Shown here in pieces: positions 15,663-24,948 of a stretch of 34,892 nucleotides of DNA. The notes beneath the pieces were generated by a model, which searched no databases, was not told where the DNA came from, and saw nothing but the letters and a program-made list of their open reading frames with translations. The stretch is from the NCBI GenBank assembly GCA_035566435.1, contig DATMRF010000072.1:1-34892 (forward strand). Reading direction: 5' to 3'. The stretch comes from DATMRF01 sp035566435 (GTDB taxonomy: Bacteria; Verrucomicrobiota; Verrucomicrobiia; Limisphaerales; UBA8199). Numbering within the stretch: position 1 is the first letter of the stretch; each line of letters begins with the position of its first letter. The position numbers were made by a program, and so were the translations under genes.

Positions 15663-16553
15663 TTAATGACTCCTCAGCTCCGTCATAAACAACACCGCAA
15701 AATTCACCGTATTGAATAGTGCATGCGCAACGATAGGCGCCAGCAGATTGCCGGTGTACTCGTATAACAACGTCAGCATAATCGCCAGCAGCAGCAACGG
15801 CACGAAGCTGACAACGTTAAAGTGTATCAGGGCGAACAGCAGGGCGGAAACCCAGAGCGCCAGCCGCGGAAACCCGGTCTGCTTGAGCGCAGGGTACAAG
15901 ATGCCGCGGAAGAAGGTTTCTTCAACCACAGGCGCGAGCCCGATCGCCACGATGCCCAGCGACGCCTGGTTTAACCAGGCGCTGGAGGCCCGCAGGGTCT
16001 GGACCACCTCTTGCTCCTGCGGCTCGAGGTGCAAGCGCACCATTGCCTGGGCGGAGACCCACTGCAGGGTCCAGCCGACGGGCAGGAAAATGCAGGCGGC
16101 CATCAATCCGTAGAGGACTGCCTGCCGCCATCCATCGGCCAGCCCGAAGGCCTCGTTCCACGTCACGTGATGCTCGCGCAGGAACAAGGCGAACAGAATG
16201 AGCACCGCCGGTTCGATGATCAGCATCAGCTCGCCGGCGGCTGTTTTGGACGGCGGCCCGGCGGTTTCCTGCGCCCACAGGCTCAGCACCAGGCCGGCGA
16301 TGAAACAGAAGAGCAACGCCAGGAGGTGCCGCACGAAAGCTTCATAGCGCCAAGGGCGGTGTAAAAGGACCACCGTCGCGATCAGAAAACTCAGCGCGCC
16401 CGCGCAGGCGAGATAAACCCGCAGGCTCGCGAACCCGCCGGGCCCGCGATAGTGCAGCGCCGTTACCGCGAGCGAACCGCAGAAAAAGCAGAGCAATACG
16501 CCCAGCAGCAAGCGCGCGATCGCCTCCACCTTCCAGGGTTTGGCCGACAACAT
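15663..16553 (-). CDS. CPBP family intramembrane metalloprotease
   Basis: A polytopic membrane protein of 296 residues with about eight hydrophobic segments. The three Abi/CPBP (Rce1-like) motifs are intact: E211-E212-x-x-x-R216 in VEETFFRGILY, a His in FALIHFN (H244), and HALFN (H277, N281). In this superfamily these side chains bind a catalytic zinc and water in the membrane. The physiological substrate is unknown; some CPBP proteins process peptides or take part in immunity, others are housekeeping. It is the first gene of the thiL-tsaE-tsaB cluster, with zero spacing to thiL. Confidence 0.9.
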   Translation of the reverse strand: MLSAKPWKVEAIARLLLGVLLCFFCGSLAVTALHYRGPGGFASLRVYLACAGALSFLIATVVLLHRPWRYEAFVRHLLALLFCFIAGLVLSLWAQETAGPPSKTAAGELMLIIEPAVLILFALFLREHHVTWNEAFGLADGWRQAVLYGLMAACIFLPVGWTLQWVSAQAMVRLHLEPQEQEVVQTLRASSAWLNQASLGIVAIGLAPVVEETFFRGILYPALKQTGFPRLALWVSALLFALIHFNVVSFVPLLLLAIMLTLLYEYTGNLLAPIVAHALFNTVNFAVLFMTELRSH

Positions 16554-16603
16554 GGCGCCAAACTACCTTACCCCCTGCGGATCGACTATGGAAAAAGGCA
16601 ACG

Positions 16604-16614
16604 CGGGTAACCCG
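16604..16614. promoter_or_regulatory. Short perfect inverted repeat in a divergent promoter region
   Basis: CGGGTAACCCG-like dyad at about 16604-16614 (arms of 5 bases around A) in the 118-bp gap between the CPBP gene and the DUF255 gene. It could be an operator half-pair; no other support exists. Confidence 0.25.
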
Positions 16615-16671
16615 TGACGGCTCGAGCACGCGCCTTTGCGCCGACGCCCTTTGCGGGCTATGGTTGGCGGA

Positions 16672-18828
<2,157 letters not shown>

Positions 18829-18830
18829 AC

Positions 18831-19250
18831 TCAGATGTAATACATCTTTTCTTTTTCAGAGCTCTCATCCAGGAGCTTCTGGAAGGTGATCGCGTCGGCC
18901 GCCGCGCCGACGGCTTGCTGCACTTTCTGCCACGCGCGGCGCAGGTCGGGAGGACAATCCGGATCGGCAAGGGCAGGGGTATCGAAGACGGTGCCGTGGA
19001 CCGCGCGAAGCACATCGCCGAGCGAAATCTCTGCGGGCGGTCGTGCGAGCAGATATCCGCCCTCCTTGCCGCGCACGCTGCGGGCGATGCCTTGCCCCTT
19101 GAGTTCGATCAGAATCTGGACCAGGTAGTTGGCCGGCACGCCCTGCTCGGCCGCAAGGTCCTCCACTTTCAGCGCGCGGCCGGCCGGATAATGCCGCGCC
19201 AGGCCCAGCACGGCGCGCGCCGCGTAGTCGCTTTTCACGGAGAGCTTCAC
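18831..19250 (-). CDS. Rrf2 family transcriptional regulator
   Basis: 139 residues with the winged helix-turn-helix typical of Rrf2 proteins: MKLSVKSDYAARAVLGLARHY at the N-terminus, the recognition region LAAEQGVPANYLVQILIEL (about 32-50), and the wing SVRGKEGGYLLARPP (58-72). In iron-sulfur members such as IscR three cysteines follow; here only C99 is present, so a [2Fe-2S] cluster of the IscR type is unlikely. It may instead respond like the cysteine/redox sensors of the CymR group. Targets are unknown. It is convergent with the DUF255 gene. Confidence 0.9.
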   Translation of the reverse strand: MKLSVKSDYAARAVLGLARHYPAGRALKVEDLAAEQGVPANYLVQILIELKGQGIARSVRGKEGGYLLARPPAEISLGDVLRAVHGTVFDTPALADPDCPPDLRRAWQKVQQAVGAAADAITFQKLLDESSEKEKMYYI

Positions 19251-19289
19251 CGCGGCAGGCTAGGCAGATGGAGACGGTTCTGCAATGAG

Positions 19290-19317
19290 ATTGGTAATCA
19301 CCAGTCACCCATCACTT
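19290..19317. repeat. Short heptamer-phased repeat at the end of the esterase gene
   Basis: Successive 7-mers ATTGGTA, ATCACCA, GTCACCC, ATCACTT at 19290-19317. It covers the intergenic gap and the stop codon of the esterase-like gene. Related to the TGGTAAT/TGGTTAT 7-mers inside tsaE. Confidence 0.55.
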
Positions 19318-20481
19318 CGCCAGGTGCTCATCCAGCCACGCGAGCGTCCGGGCCCACATCTCGCTCGTATAGACGTGGCCAAGGCCGGGGTAGATCACGT
19401 TCTGGAAGTGCGATTCCTTGCCGTACAGCCTCCAGGCGGGGCGAGCGGCTGATTCGATAGCTCGGATTCCTTCGATTGGCGAGCCGTCATCCTTGTCGCC
19501 GGTCTGGAACAGGATTGGCCGCGGCGCGATCTGGGCGATGATCGCCTCGGTGTCGAAGTGGTTCAGCAGGTTCGGCACGAAATAATAGATGCCGTGGGCT
19601 TTGAGCGATTGGTGCTGGATAAGGTCTTGGTAACGCGTCAGGCAAGCCACGGCGACGCCGGTCTTGAGCCGGTCATCCAGCGCCATCAGCCACCAGGAGC
19701 GCGTGGCGCCCATGCTGATGCCGGTTACGCCGATGCGGTCCGGGTCCACCTCGGGCCTCGCGGCGAGGTAATCCAGAGCCATCAGGTCGTCACGTAAGAT
19801 CATTCCCCATAGGGTTCGTCCGACCCACAGGTTGAACTTGCTCGCGGTCAATTCGCCGGCGGTGCCCTTTTCCTCCGGTCCGCCCGGTCCCTGGCCGTTC
19901 CGCTCGCCGAAGCCGCACGCGTCAATGCCGGCGACGACAAACCCGCGGCGCGCAAACGCCGGTCCGGGCGCTTCAGGAGTGTGGCGGGCTTGAAAAAGCT
20001 CCTCCTTCCCGATCTCGTATTCGCCACCGTGCCAGTGGCAAAACAGGAGCGCCGGAGCCTTTGACGCACGCAGCCGGGGCAGCAGGAGGTAGCCCGGCAC
20101 GGTCGCGCCTGCGCCGTTATCAAATTGGAACTTCTCCACCAGGTAATCACCCCGGTCTTCCCGGGAGAGCGTCTTCACGCTGGGCACCTTTGGCCGCGCG
20201 GGCAACCGCCCCAACAATTCCCAAAGCGCTGCGCGTACTTGCTTCCGTTTCAACTCCCAGGCCGCCCGCGTTTTGGGCACCACAAATGGGGGCGCGAGGT
20301 CGGCTTTGCCCAGCCAACGAGTAGCAATTTGGTTTGTTTGGGCCATGACAGGACGCGGCGCGCAACCAAGCAAGGTGGCCAGGACGCACGCCCGCCAGAA
20401 TACGGAGTTGGCTGCGGAAAAAGGGGTTGCCTGCACGTGAACCAATCGCGACAGAGCGGCGCCAAACGTCCGGTCTGCCAC
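19312..20481 (-). CDS. Secreted alpha/beta-hydrolase, acetyl xylan esterase/dienelactone hydrolase-like
   Basis: 389 residues. The nucleophile elbow GVTGISMGATRSW gives Ser256 in GISMG; the acid is in TGDKDDGSP (about D331) and the histidine in YPGLGHVY (H369). HWHGGEYEIGKEE and RRGFVVAGIDACGFGER fit acetyl xylan esterase-type folds with the oxyanion region. The N-terminal part contains a hydrophobic stretch (FWRACVLATLLGCAPRPVMAQ), a probable signal, preceded by about 28 residues that may be untranslated. The annotated start is GTG at 20481, sharing a base with the TAG stop of the upstream gene, so translational coupling is possible. A role in trimming polysaccharide esters is inferred from its glycosidase neighbours. 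Confidence 0.82.
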   Translation of the reverse strand: MADRTFGAALSRLVHVQATPFSAANSVFWRACVLATLLGCAPRPVMAQTNQIATRWLGKADLAPPFVVPKTRAAWELKRKQVRAALWELLGRLPARPKVPSVKTLSREDRGDYLVEKFQFDNGAGATVPGYLLLPRLRASKAPALLFCHWHGGEYEIGKEELFQARHTPEAPGPAFARRGFVVAGIDACGFGERNGQGPGGPEEKGTAGELTASKFNLWVGRTLWGMILRDDLMALDYLAARPEVDPDRIGVTGISMGATRSWWLMALDDRLKTGVAVACLTRYQDLIQHQSLKAHGIYYFVPNLLNHFDTEAIIAQIAPRPILFQTGDKDDGSPIEGIRAIESAARPAWRLYGKESHFQNVIYPGLGHVYTSEMWARTLAWLDEHLAK

Positions 20482-21062
20482 TACTTCACCCCGCCCTGCT
20501 GAATCTCGGCGGACATCGCTTTGACGCTGTCAGCCAGAGCCACCGCTTTCATGCGGTTCAACCCGTTCTCCTGGAAAATGGCCTGGATGTCGCTAAAGAT
20601 GCCCTCCAATTTCGCCTGCGGGTACTTGCCGGGGTTAAGCACAGCATCAAGCTCCTGCACGAGGCGCTCTCGGCTCGTCGCCGGAAGAGGTTTTTCGGCC
20701 GACGCGCTGGCGAGGTGGTCGGCAAATTTTGAAGCGGTCGCGAGCGCCGGTTTCGCGGCCAGCGCGCCAGCCACCAGTTGCTGCGCGAGTTTTTGCTTCT
20801 GGTCGGCCGAAATCTGGGAGCCGGCGTTAATGGCACCGAGGTCGGTTTGAAACCGGGCGAGGGCCGGTGTCAAAGTTGGAGCGGCCGGCTGGCTGGGCGT
20901 GGGCGCAGGTTGGTTCGGTTGGGTGGGCGGCGCGACGCCCTGGCGGACATTATTCTCGTTGCTGAGTTCTTTGGCGCGTTGCTTGATGATGTAGTCGGGG
21001 CCGGCCAGAGCGCTGTAAGCAAGGAGAAGTGCTGCTCCGACACAGGCAAATGTCGATTTCAT
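20481..21062 (-). CDS. Small secreted protein, unknown function
   Basis: 193 residues from the ATG at 21062, which begins a signal peptide (MKSTFACVGAALLLAYSALA). The next section is Pro/Gln/Thr-rich (about 43-65) and therefore a flexible linker, followed by a helical domain (AISQISADQKQKLAQQL type pattern, then NGLNRMKAVALADSVKAM). No known domain is recognised. The longer reading frame upstream of 21062 has atypical composition and is not used. Its stop overlaps the start of the esterase gene, suggesting joint expression. Confidence 0.65.
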   Translation of the reverse strand: MKSTFACVGAALLLAYSALAGPDYIIKQRAKELSNENNVRQGVAPPTQPNQPAPTPSQPAAPTLTPALARFQTDLGAINAGSQISADQKQKLAQQLVAGALAAKPALATASKFADHLASASAEKPLPATSRERLVQELDAVLNPGKYPQAKLEGIFSDIQAIFQENGLNRMKAVALADSVKAMSAEIQQGGVK

Positions 21063-21123
21063 AGGACGCTTCAGTTTCCACTCAAGACTGGACCTCCGCG
21101 CGGCGATTGTCAATTTACGGAAC

Positions 21124-22161
21124 TTACGGTAAGCTGACCAGGAACACCCCTTCCTCCTCAGACCTGGTGATCCATTGTTGGAGCAGCCGTAGGCCATGCC
21201 CCTTCAGGAGGTTGTTGAACAGGCCGGGTGTGTGCCGATAGGAGAAAAAGAGCCGAATGCACTCCCCGGCCCGGAAATCAAAGCGGTCTGTTTCGAGTTC
21301 GATTTGCCGCGCGCGATGGAACCGGAAGTCTGCGGCGACGCGTTTGAGACCGCTGCCCGCAGGGTCGTCTTCGATGGCGAACTTCAGTTCACCATCGGCG
21401 TTTTCGACGCCGAGGTCCAGCAGGAAGGTCATCAACCAATCGCGTGTCGGCGCGTTATCGTAAAGGGCAAGGACGCGCCGAAGACCCGATGCATAGTCGT
21501 TGCCGGGCGCGAGATTAGCGCTGGACAACAGCAGGTCACCGGGCCGCACTAAACGCGCCAGGCGTGGCAGGATGAACAGCGGTTCGAAATTCGGAATCAT
21601 GCCAAAGAAAGTGAAGAGGCGAGTGCCACCGGGAGCTGGCGGCGTGAGCCCAAGTGTTGCCTGGGGCGTGGCTGCGTTCCTGTTGCCAATCATCTGCTCG
21701 AGCACGGCAGGCAAATCCTCGGCGGTGGCCAGGTCACAAACCAGCGGGGAGCAATTCGCGTCCGAAATGACCGCCAGGGCGGCTTGCCGGGCAAATAGGA
21801 CCATAGCCGTGCTGACATCTACTGGCGCGTAGGCCACCTCTTTGCCGCTGTCCCGAAGCAACTTCAGGAGGCGCGCGTCCTTCTGTCCAACACCGCAACC
21901 GAGCCCGATAACCTGCACCGATTGTGCAACGGTTCGGCGGGCCACGGCTTCAAAACTGCGGTCATAGGCCGCCGCGCAATCCGGATCGGTTCGCGACGGA
22001 GAGAACGCTTGATGGAGCGCCAGCCATTTTTGAGTCTGCTTCAAGCTGTCGTAATGGAACTTATGATTCACTTGCCGTGAGCGCAGCGACTCCAGCAAAT
22101 CACGCCGCACATTGTCCGGGAATTGGCTGGGGTGGATGCTGATCTGAGCGGGCGATGCCAT
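21124..22161 (-). CDS. EgtD-like SAM-dependent histidine methyltransferase family protein
   Basis: 345 residues. The Methyltransf_33 (EgtD) fold is suggested by an N-terminal helical part with HYDSLKQTQKWLALHQ, then the SAM motif VIGLGCGVGQKDARLL (about 84-99), an acidic YAPVDVSTAM, FTFFGMIPNFEP, a DLLLSSANLAPG beta strand and the C-terminal RLFFSYRHTPGLFNN. EgtD trimethylates histidine in ergothioneine synthesis; the partner EgtB sulfoxide synthase is not in the window, so the product is uncertain. The start at 22161 is used because residues upstream (MGSLNGTTGKK...) look untranslated. It is 61 bases upstream of the small secreted protein on the same strand. Confidence 0.82.
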   Translation of the reverse strand: MASPAQISIHPSQFPDNVRRDLLESLRSRQVNHKFHYDSLKQTQKWLALHQAFSPSRTDPDCAAAYDRSFEAVARRTVAQSVQVIGLGCGVGQKDARLLKLLRDSGKEVAYAPVDVSTAMVLFARQAALAVISDANCSPLVCDLATAEDLPAVLEQMIGNRNAATPQATLGLTPPAPGGTRLFTFFGMIPNFEPLFILPRLARLVRPGDLLLSSANLAPGNDYASGLRRVLALYDNAPTRDWLMTFLLDLGVENADGELKFAIEDDPAGSGLKRVAADFRFHRARQIELETDRFDFRAGECIRLFFSYRHTPGLFNNLLKGHGLRLLQQWITRSEEEGVFLVSLP

Positions 22162-22290
22162 GCGCCAGTATTTCGCGCGGCTGCGGGGAGAATACAAGCC
22201 TGCTTTTTTCCCGGTGGTTCCATTCAAAGAACCCAAAGCGCTTATGCCCTTGCTTTCGGGTTTGCTTGAATCGGCCCTGGCCGTGCGGTA

Positions 22291-23322
22291 ATGCTAAGGC
22301 GCATGCATCGTGCGCCTTGTTGGTTGTGGATCTTGCCAGTCTTCTTTTGTCTGGCAGCGCCGGCAGATGCGCAGGACACGGCCTGGAATATCGTCTGGAG
22401 CGACGAGTTCAACGGCACCTCGATCAACCCCAACAACTGGACGTTCGAGACCGGCAACAACAACGGCTGGGGCAACGGCGAACTCGAGTACTACACCGGC
22501 CGTTCCCAGAATGCCTACGCCAGCAATGGCCTGCTGCACATCGTCGCTCAAAAAGAGTCCTACAACGGTTTTAATTACACTTCCGCCCGGATGAAAACCC
22601 AAGGTCATTTCGCAAAAGCTTACGGGAGGTTCGAGTGGCGCGCCAAGCTGCCTCCCGGCCTGGGCTATTGGCCGGCGCTTTGGCTGCTCGGGACCAACAT
22701 TACGACCGTCGGTTGGCCGGCCTGCGGGGAGATCGACGTGATGGAAAATAAAGGCAGTGTGCTGAACCAGGTCCAGGGCACCATTCATTACTCGGATGCC
22801 AGCAACCACCACCTCCAATCCACAGCAGTCGATACCCTCCCAGCGGGTGATTCGGTGACGAATTTTCACAATTATATGCTGGAATGGACCACGAACATGG
22901 TTCGGTGGTACGTGGACAACCAGCTCTACGAGACTCAAACCTCGTGGTCCAGTTCCACCGGCCCCTATCCAGCGCCGTTCAACCAGCCGTTCTTTATCAC
23001 CATGAACCTCGCCGTCGGAGGCGCTTACCTCGGCAACCCGAACACCAATACGATCAATCTCAACACCGCGTTTCCCGGCGACATGCAGGTGGATTACGTC
23101 CGCGTTTGGGACCTGACGCCACCACTGCAAATCTCGCTCATCCGAACCAACCCTAATACGCTGCTGACGTGGCCGACGAACATCGTCTGCCATTTGCAGG
23201 TACAGACAAACTCAGCGGGGTTGACTGGAACTTGGGTGGACCTCCCCGGCGCCAGCAACCCCTATGTCGTGACACCCGCACCCGCCAACAGCCCCGTTTT
23301 CTACCGTCTGCAATCGCCATAA
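22291..23322 (+). CDS. Secreted GH16 beta-glucanase (laminarinase-type)
   Basis: 343 residues. A signal peptide (PCWLWILPVFFCLAAPADAQ) precedes the GH16 jelly-roll with WSDEFNGTSINPNNW at the N-terminal edge and RFEWRAKLPPGLGYWPALWL (about 113-132). The catalytic line is GEIDVMEN, with E147 as nucleophile, D149 assisting and E152 as acid/base. LNTAFPGDMQVDYVRVWDL ends the catalytic domain near residue 272. The last 70 residues (LLTWPTNIVCHLQVQTN, then SPVFYRLQSP) form an additional beta domain of the kind found at the end of many secreted proteins of this lineage. Expected to cut beta-1,3- or mixed-linkage glucans. ATGs at 22291 and 22303 both start before the signal. Confidence 0.93.
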   Translation: MLRRMHRAPCWLWILPVFFCLAAPADAQDTAWNIVWSDEFNGTSINPNNWTFETGNNNGWGNGELEYYTGRSQNAYASNGLLHIVAQKESYNGFNYTSARMKTQGHFAKAYGRFEWRAKLPPGLGYWPALWLLGTNITTVGWPACGEIDVMENKGSVLNQVQGTIHYSDASNHHLQSTAVDTLPAGDSVTNFHNYMLEWTTNMVRWYVDNQLYETQTSWSSSTGPYPAPFNQPFFITMNLAVGGAYLGNPNTNTINLNTAFPGDMQVDYVRVWDLTPPLQISLIRTNPNTLLTWPTNIVCHLQVQTNSAGLTGTWVDLPGASNPYVVTPAPANSPVFYRLQSP

Positions 23323-23402
23323 CCGGGGCGGGGACGGCCACGTCCCCGGAGTTCCTGCAACAACAGGCTCTCTACCGGGACGTGGCCATCCTCGCCCCGG
23401 TT
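23321..23402. repeat. Long imperfect hairpin directly after the GH16 gene
   Basis: The left arm (23321-23349) and the right arm (23375-23402) are near-perfect reverse complements, with about two substitutions and one extra base over 28 positions. The 25-base centre itself contains CCTG...CAGG. The left arm begins within the TAA stop of the glucanase. It would fold into an extremely stable RNA hairpin and could stop transcription or protect the 3' end, but no T-run follows. A repetitive palindromic element (REP/MITE-type) is equally possible. Confidence 0.7.
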
Positions 23403-23508
23403 CAAAGTCCCGATGGACGCCCGGTTCGGGATTGGAGGCTTTCCAGGAACCAGCGGGGACGCATCGTTTCTCCCTGCGACCCGCGCCTCGATGTGGTGTT
23501 TCACAAAC

Positions 23509-23976
23509 ATGACATTGTTGCGACCTCTGCTTGTCGGACTCCTAAGCCTGTTGCTATGCCCAATCGCGCAGGCAGGGCTGCCGCGCCCTTCCCAAAATCC
23601 CTATTATGGCATTATCAAACGGAACGTTTTCCAGCTCACGCCTGTGCCTCGGCCGCCGCCTCCGCCATCTGCTCCGCTGCCGGAACTTATCCTGACCGGC
23701 ATCACCACCATATTACCGCAGAAGCGCGCCCTGCTGAAAATCCGTTATCCTGCCGGGCCCGGCAAGCCAGCCACGGAGGAAGCGTGTATCCTCAGGCCAG
23801 GCGAACATGAGGGGCCTATCGAGGTTCTAGAAATCGACGAACGAAGCGGCTATGTGACGGTGAATAACTCCGGCACGATTATAACCATCACTTTTGCGTC
23901 ACACGGCTCAGAGCATCAGACTGCCTCAGCAGTACAGCTTGCGCCCGACGTTCATTTCGACCTTGCCGCGCATTGA
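23509..23976 (+). CDS. Small secreted GspC/PilP-like protein
   Basis: 155 residues beginning with a signal peptide (MTLLRPLLVGLLSLLLCPIA). A Pro-rich linker (PPPPPSAPLP at about 49-58) separates NPYYGIIKRNVFQL from a small beta domain: LILTGITTIL, KRALLKIRYP, EACILRPGEHEG, IEVLEIDERSGYVTVNN and GTIITITF. That order resembles the homology region of type II secretion protein GspC and of PilP, which bind the secretin. No other secretion genes lie nearby. Known in this lineage as a hypothetical family; the secretin-binding role is inference. The start at 23509 was chosen over 23413 for the signal. Confidence 0.65.
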   Translation: MTLLRPLLVGLLSLLLCPIAQAGLPRPSQNPYYGIIKRNVFQLTPVPRPPPPPSAPLPELILTGITTILPQKRALLKIRYPAGPGKPATEEACILRPGEHEGPIEVLEIDERSGYVTVNNSGTIITITFASHGSEHQTASAVQLAPDVHFDLAAH

Positions 23977-24178
23977 GTTCATCATGGTGTTCTGAGGATT
24001 GGTGGCAGTTTCAGCCGTCCCTTCGAGCCCTGGCACAAGCAGACTTCGGAGTTCAGATTTCTAGCTCTGCCGGCCTGCGTTCCTGGCCTTGTCTGCGGTT
24101 CGCTTGCCGGTAGACTTCCCGCCCCGACCAACCTGCGGAGCACCTCCCTCTCCTGAACCTTTTTCCCTTTGTTCCGTC

Positions 24179-24241
24179 TGTAACAGGTTTTGTGGCCCTA
24201 TATTAGAGCGAGAGCACTGCTATAATTATGAAAAACCCAAC
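24179..24241 (+). repeat. Repeat block, copy 1
   Basis: Starts TGTAACAGGTTTTGTGGCCC, passes through CTATATTAGAG and a TATAAT hexamer (24221-24226), and ends ATGAAAAACCCAAC. The second copy lies 139 bases downstream. The start codon at 24228 opens a 38-codon frame that runs into the second copy and stops in its CCCTATATAG. Confidence 0.7.
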
Positions 24242-24344
24242 TGACCTGAGTCCTCTCCCTTCGGGGTCCGCCTTTCCTGGCCCCGTGTCCGGCGCCCTGC
24301 TCCCCGCCTCTCGTTCCTGTAACACGTTTTGTGGCCCTATATAG
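24228..24344 (+). CDS. Possible 38-codon peptide spanning the repeat unit
   Basis: Begins MKNPTDLSPLP and ends SCNTFCGPI, the last nine codons lying in repeat copy 2 and using the TAG in CCCTATATAG as stop. The same MKNPT start recurs at the second copy (24366). The shared start suggests a repeated mini-gene, but there is no ribosome site and a TATAAT sits just upstream of the ATG, so it may be untranslated. Low confidence. Confidence 0.25.
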   Translation: MKNPTDLSPLPSGSAFPGPVSGALLPASRSCNTFCGPI

Positions 24345-24379
24345 GGTGACAACACTACTCTCAATATGAAAAACCCAAC
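24318..24379 (+). repeat. Repeat block, copy 2
   Basis: TGTAACACGTTTTGTGGCCC followed by a perfect 12-bp palindrome CCCTATATAGGG, then a diverged stretch and again ATGAAAAACCCAAC. One base shorter than copy 1; the 5' 27 bases and 3' 16 bases are the best conserved parts. Confidence 0.7.
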
Positions 24380-24730
24380 CAGCATGAAAACCTCCGCCAC
24401 CGCCTCGCGCCCTCCCTTGCCTCTCTTTGTTTCCGTGGGCTCTCCCCCTGTGTTGGCCTTAGCCGTTGGAAATCCGGCGGACGCCCTGACGGGTTGCCAA
24501 AACCCGCCCGCCACTGGACCGCGCCCCGGGCCGGATCAGACTGGATCAAACCGGTTCAAAGCGGATAAGGCTATAAGTGGGGGGGGTCTCAAGTCTTGGC
24601 CAATCCTCCCTGTCCGTTCTGGCCCAACGATGGCCGAGCGGACCGTTGCGCTGCGATCAGAAGAAGGTTCCAATACCCTCGCCGCCCTCGGCAGGTTTTG
24701 CCATCGTTTGTCCTTGCGGTTCAATCTAAC

Positions 24731-24760
24731 TGGTTCGCGTTGGTTCGCGTTGGTTCGCAC
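24731..24760 (+). repeat. Three tandem 10-bp units
   Basis: TGGTTCGCGT at 24731-24740 and 24741-24750, then TGGTTCGCAC at 24751-24760, followed by CGGTTGG. A related GGTTCAAAGCGG lies at about 24553. The role is unknown. Confidence 0.75.
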
Positions 24761-24948
24761 CGGTTGGAACCCAAAGTGCCTCCCCTCGACCCGCACGCGC
24801 GGGCCATCGGGACGGCAACGACGGACCCAGACGCACGCTCGCAATCGTGCGCCCCTCTTATGGCGGATTGGTTGCCCTCCCATTCTCTTTTCGCTTGTGC
24901 GGGTCGCCGAAACGGCTTAAACGCCAGCAGCCATTTGAATCCAATCAC

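Larger units (their letters stand above)
23977..24948. other. Gene-poor region with several short repeats
   Basis: Nearly 1 kb without a convincing gene. It holds a duplicated ~62-bp block (24179-24241 and 24318-24379), a run of eight G (24579-24586), three tandem 10-bp units (24731-24760) and a string of TGGTTC/GGTTCAA words. A frame of 185 codons opens at 24366, but its Pro/Arg/Ser-rich composition and lack of strand/helix pattern make it doubtful. No tRNA or riboswitch shape could be recognised by eye. Confidence 0.5.

Noticed and set aside
24366..24920. 185-codon frame starting MKNPT in the repeat region
   Set aside because: Pro/Arg/Ser-rich with no domain or secondary-structure rhythm, and it crosses the 10-bp repeats. 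Retained only as part of the repeat finding.
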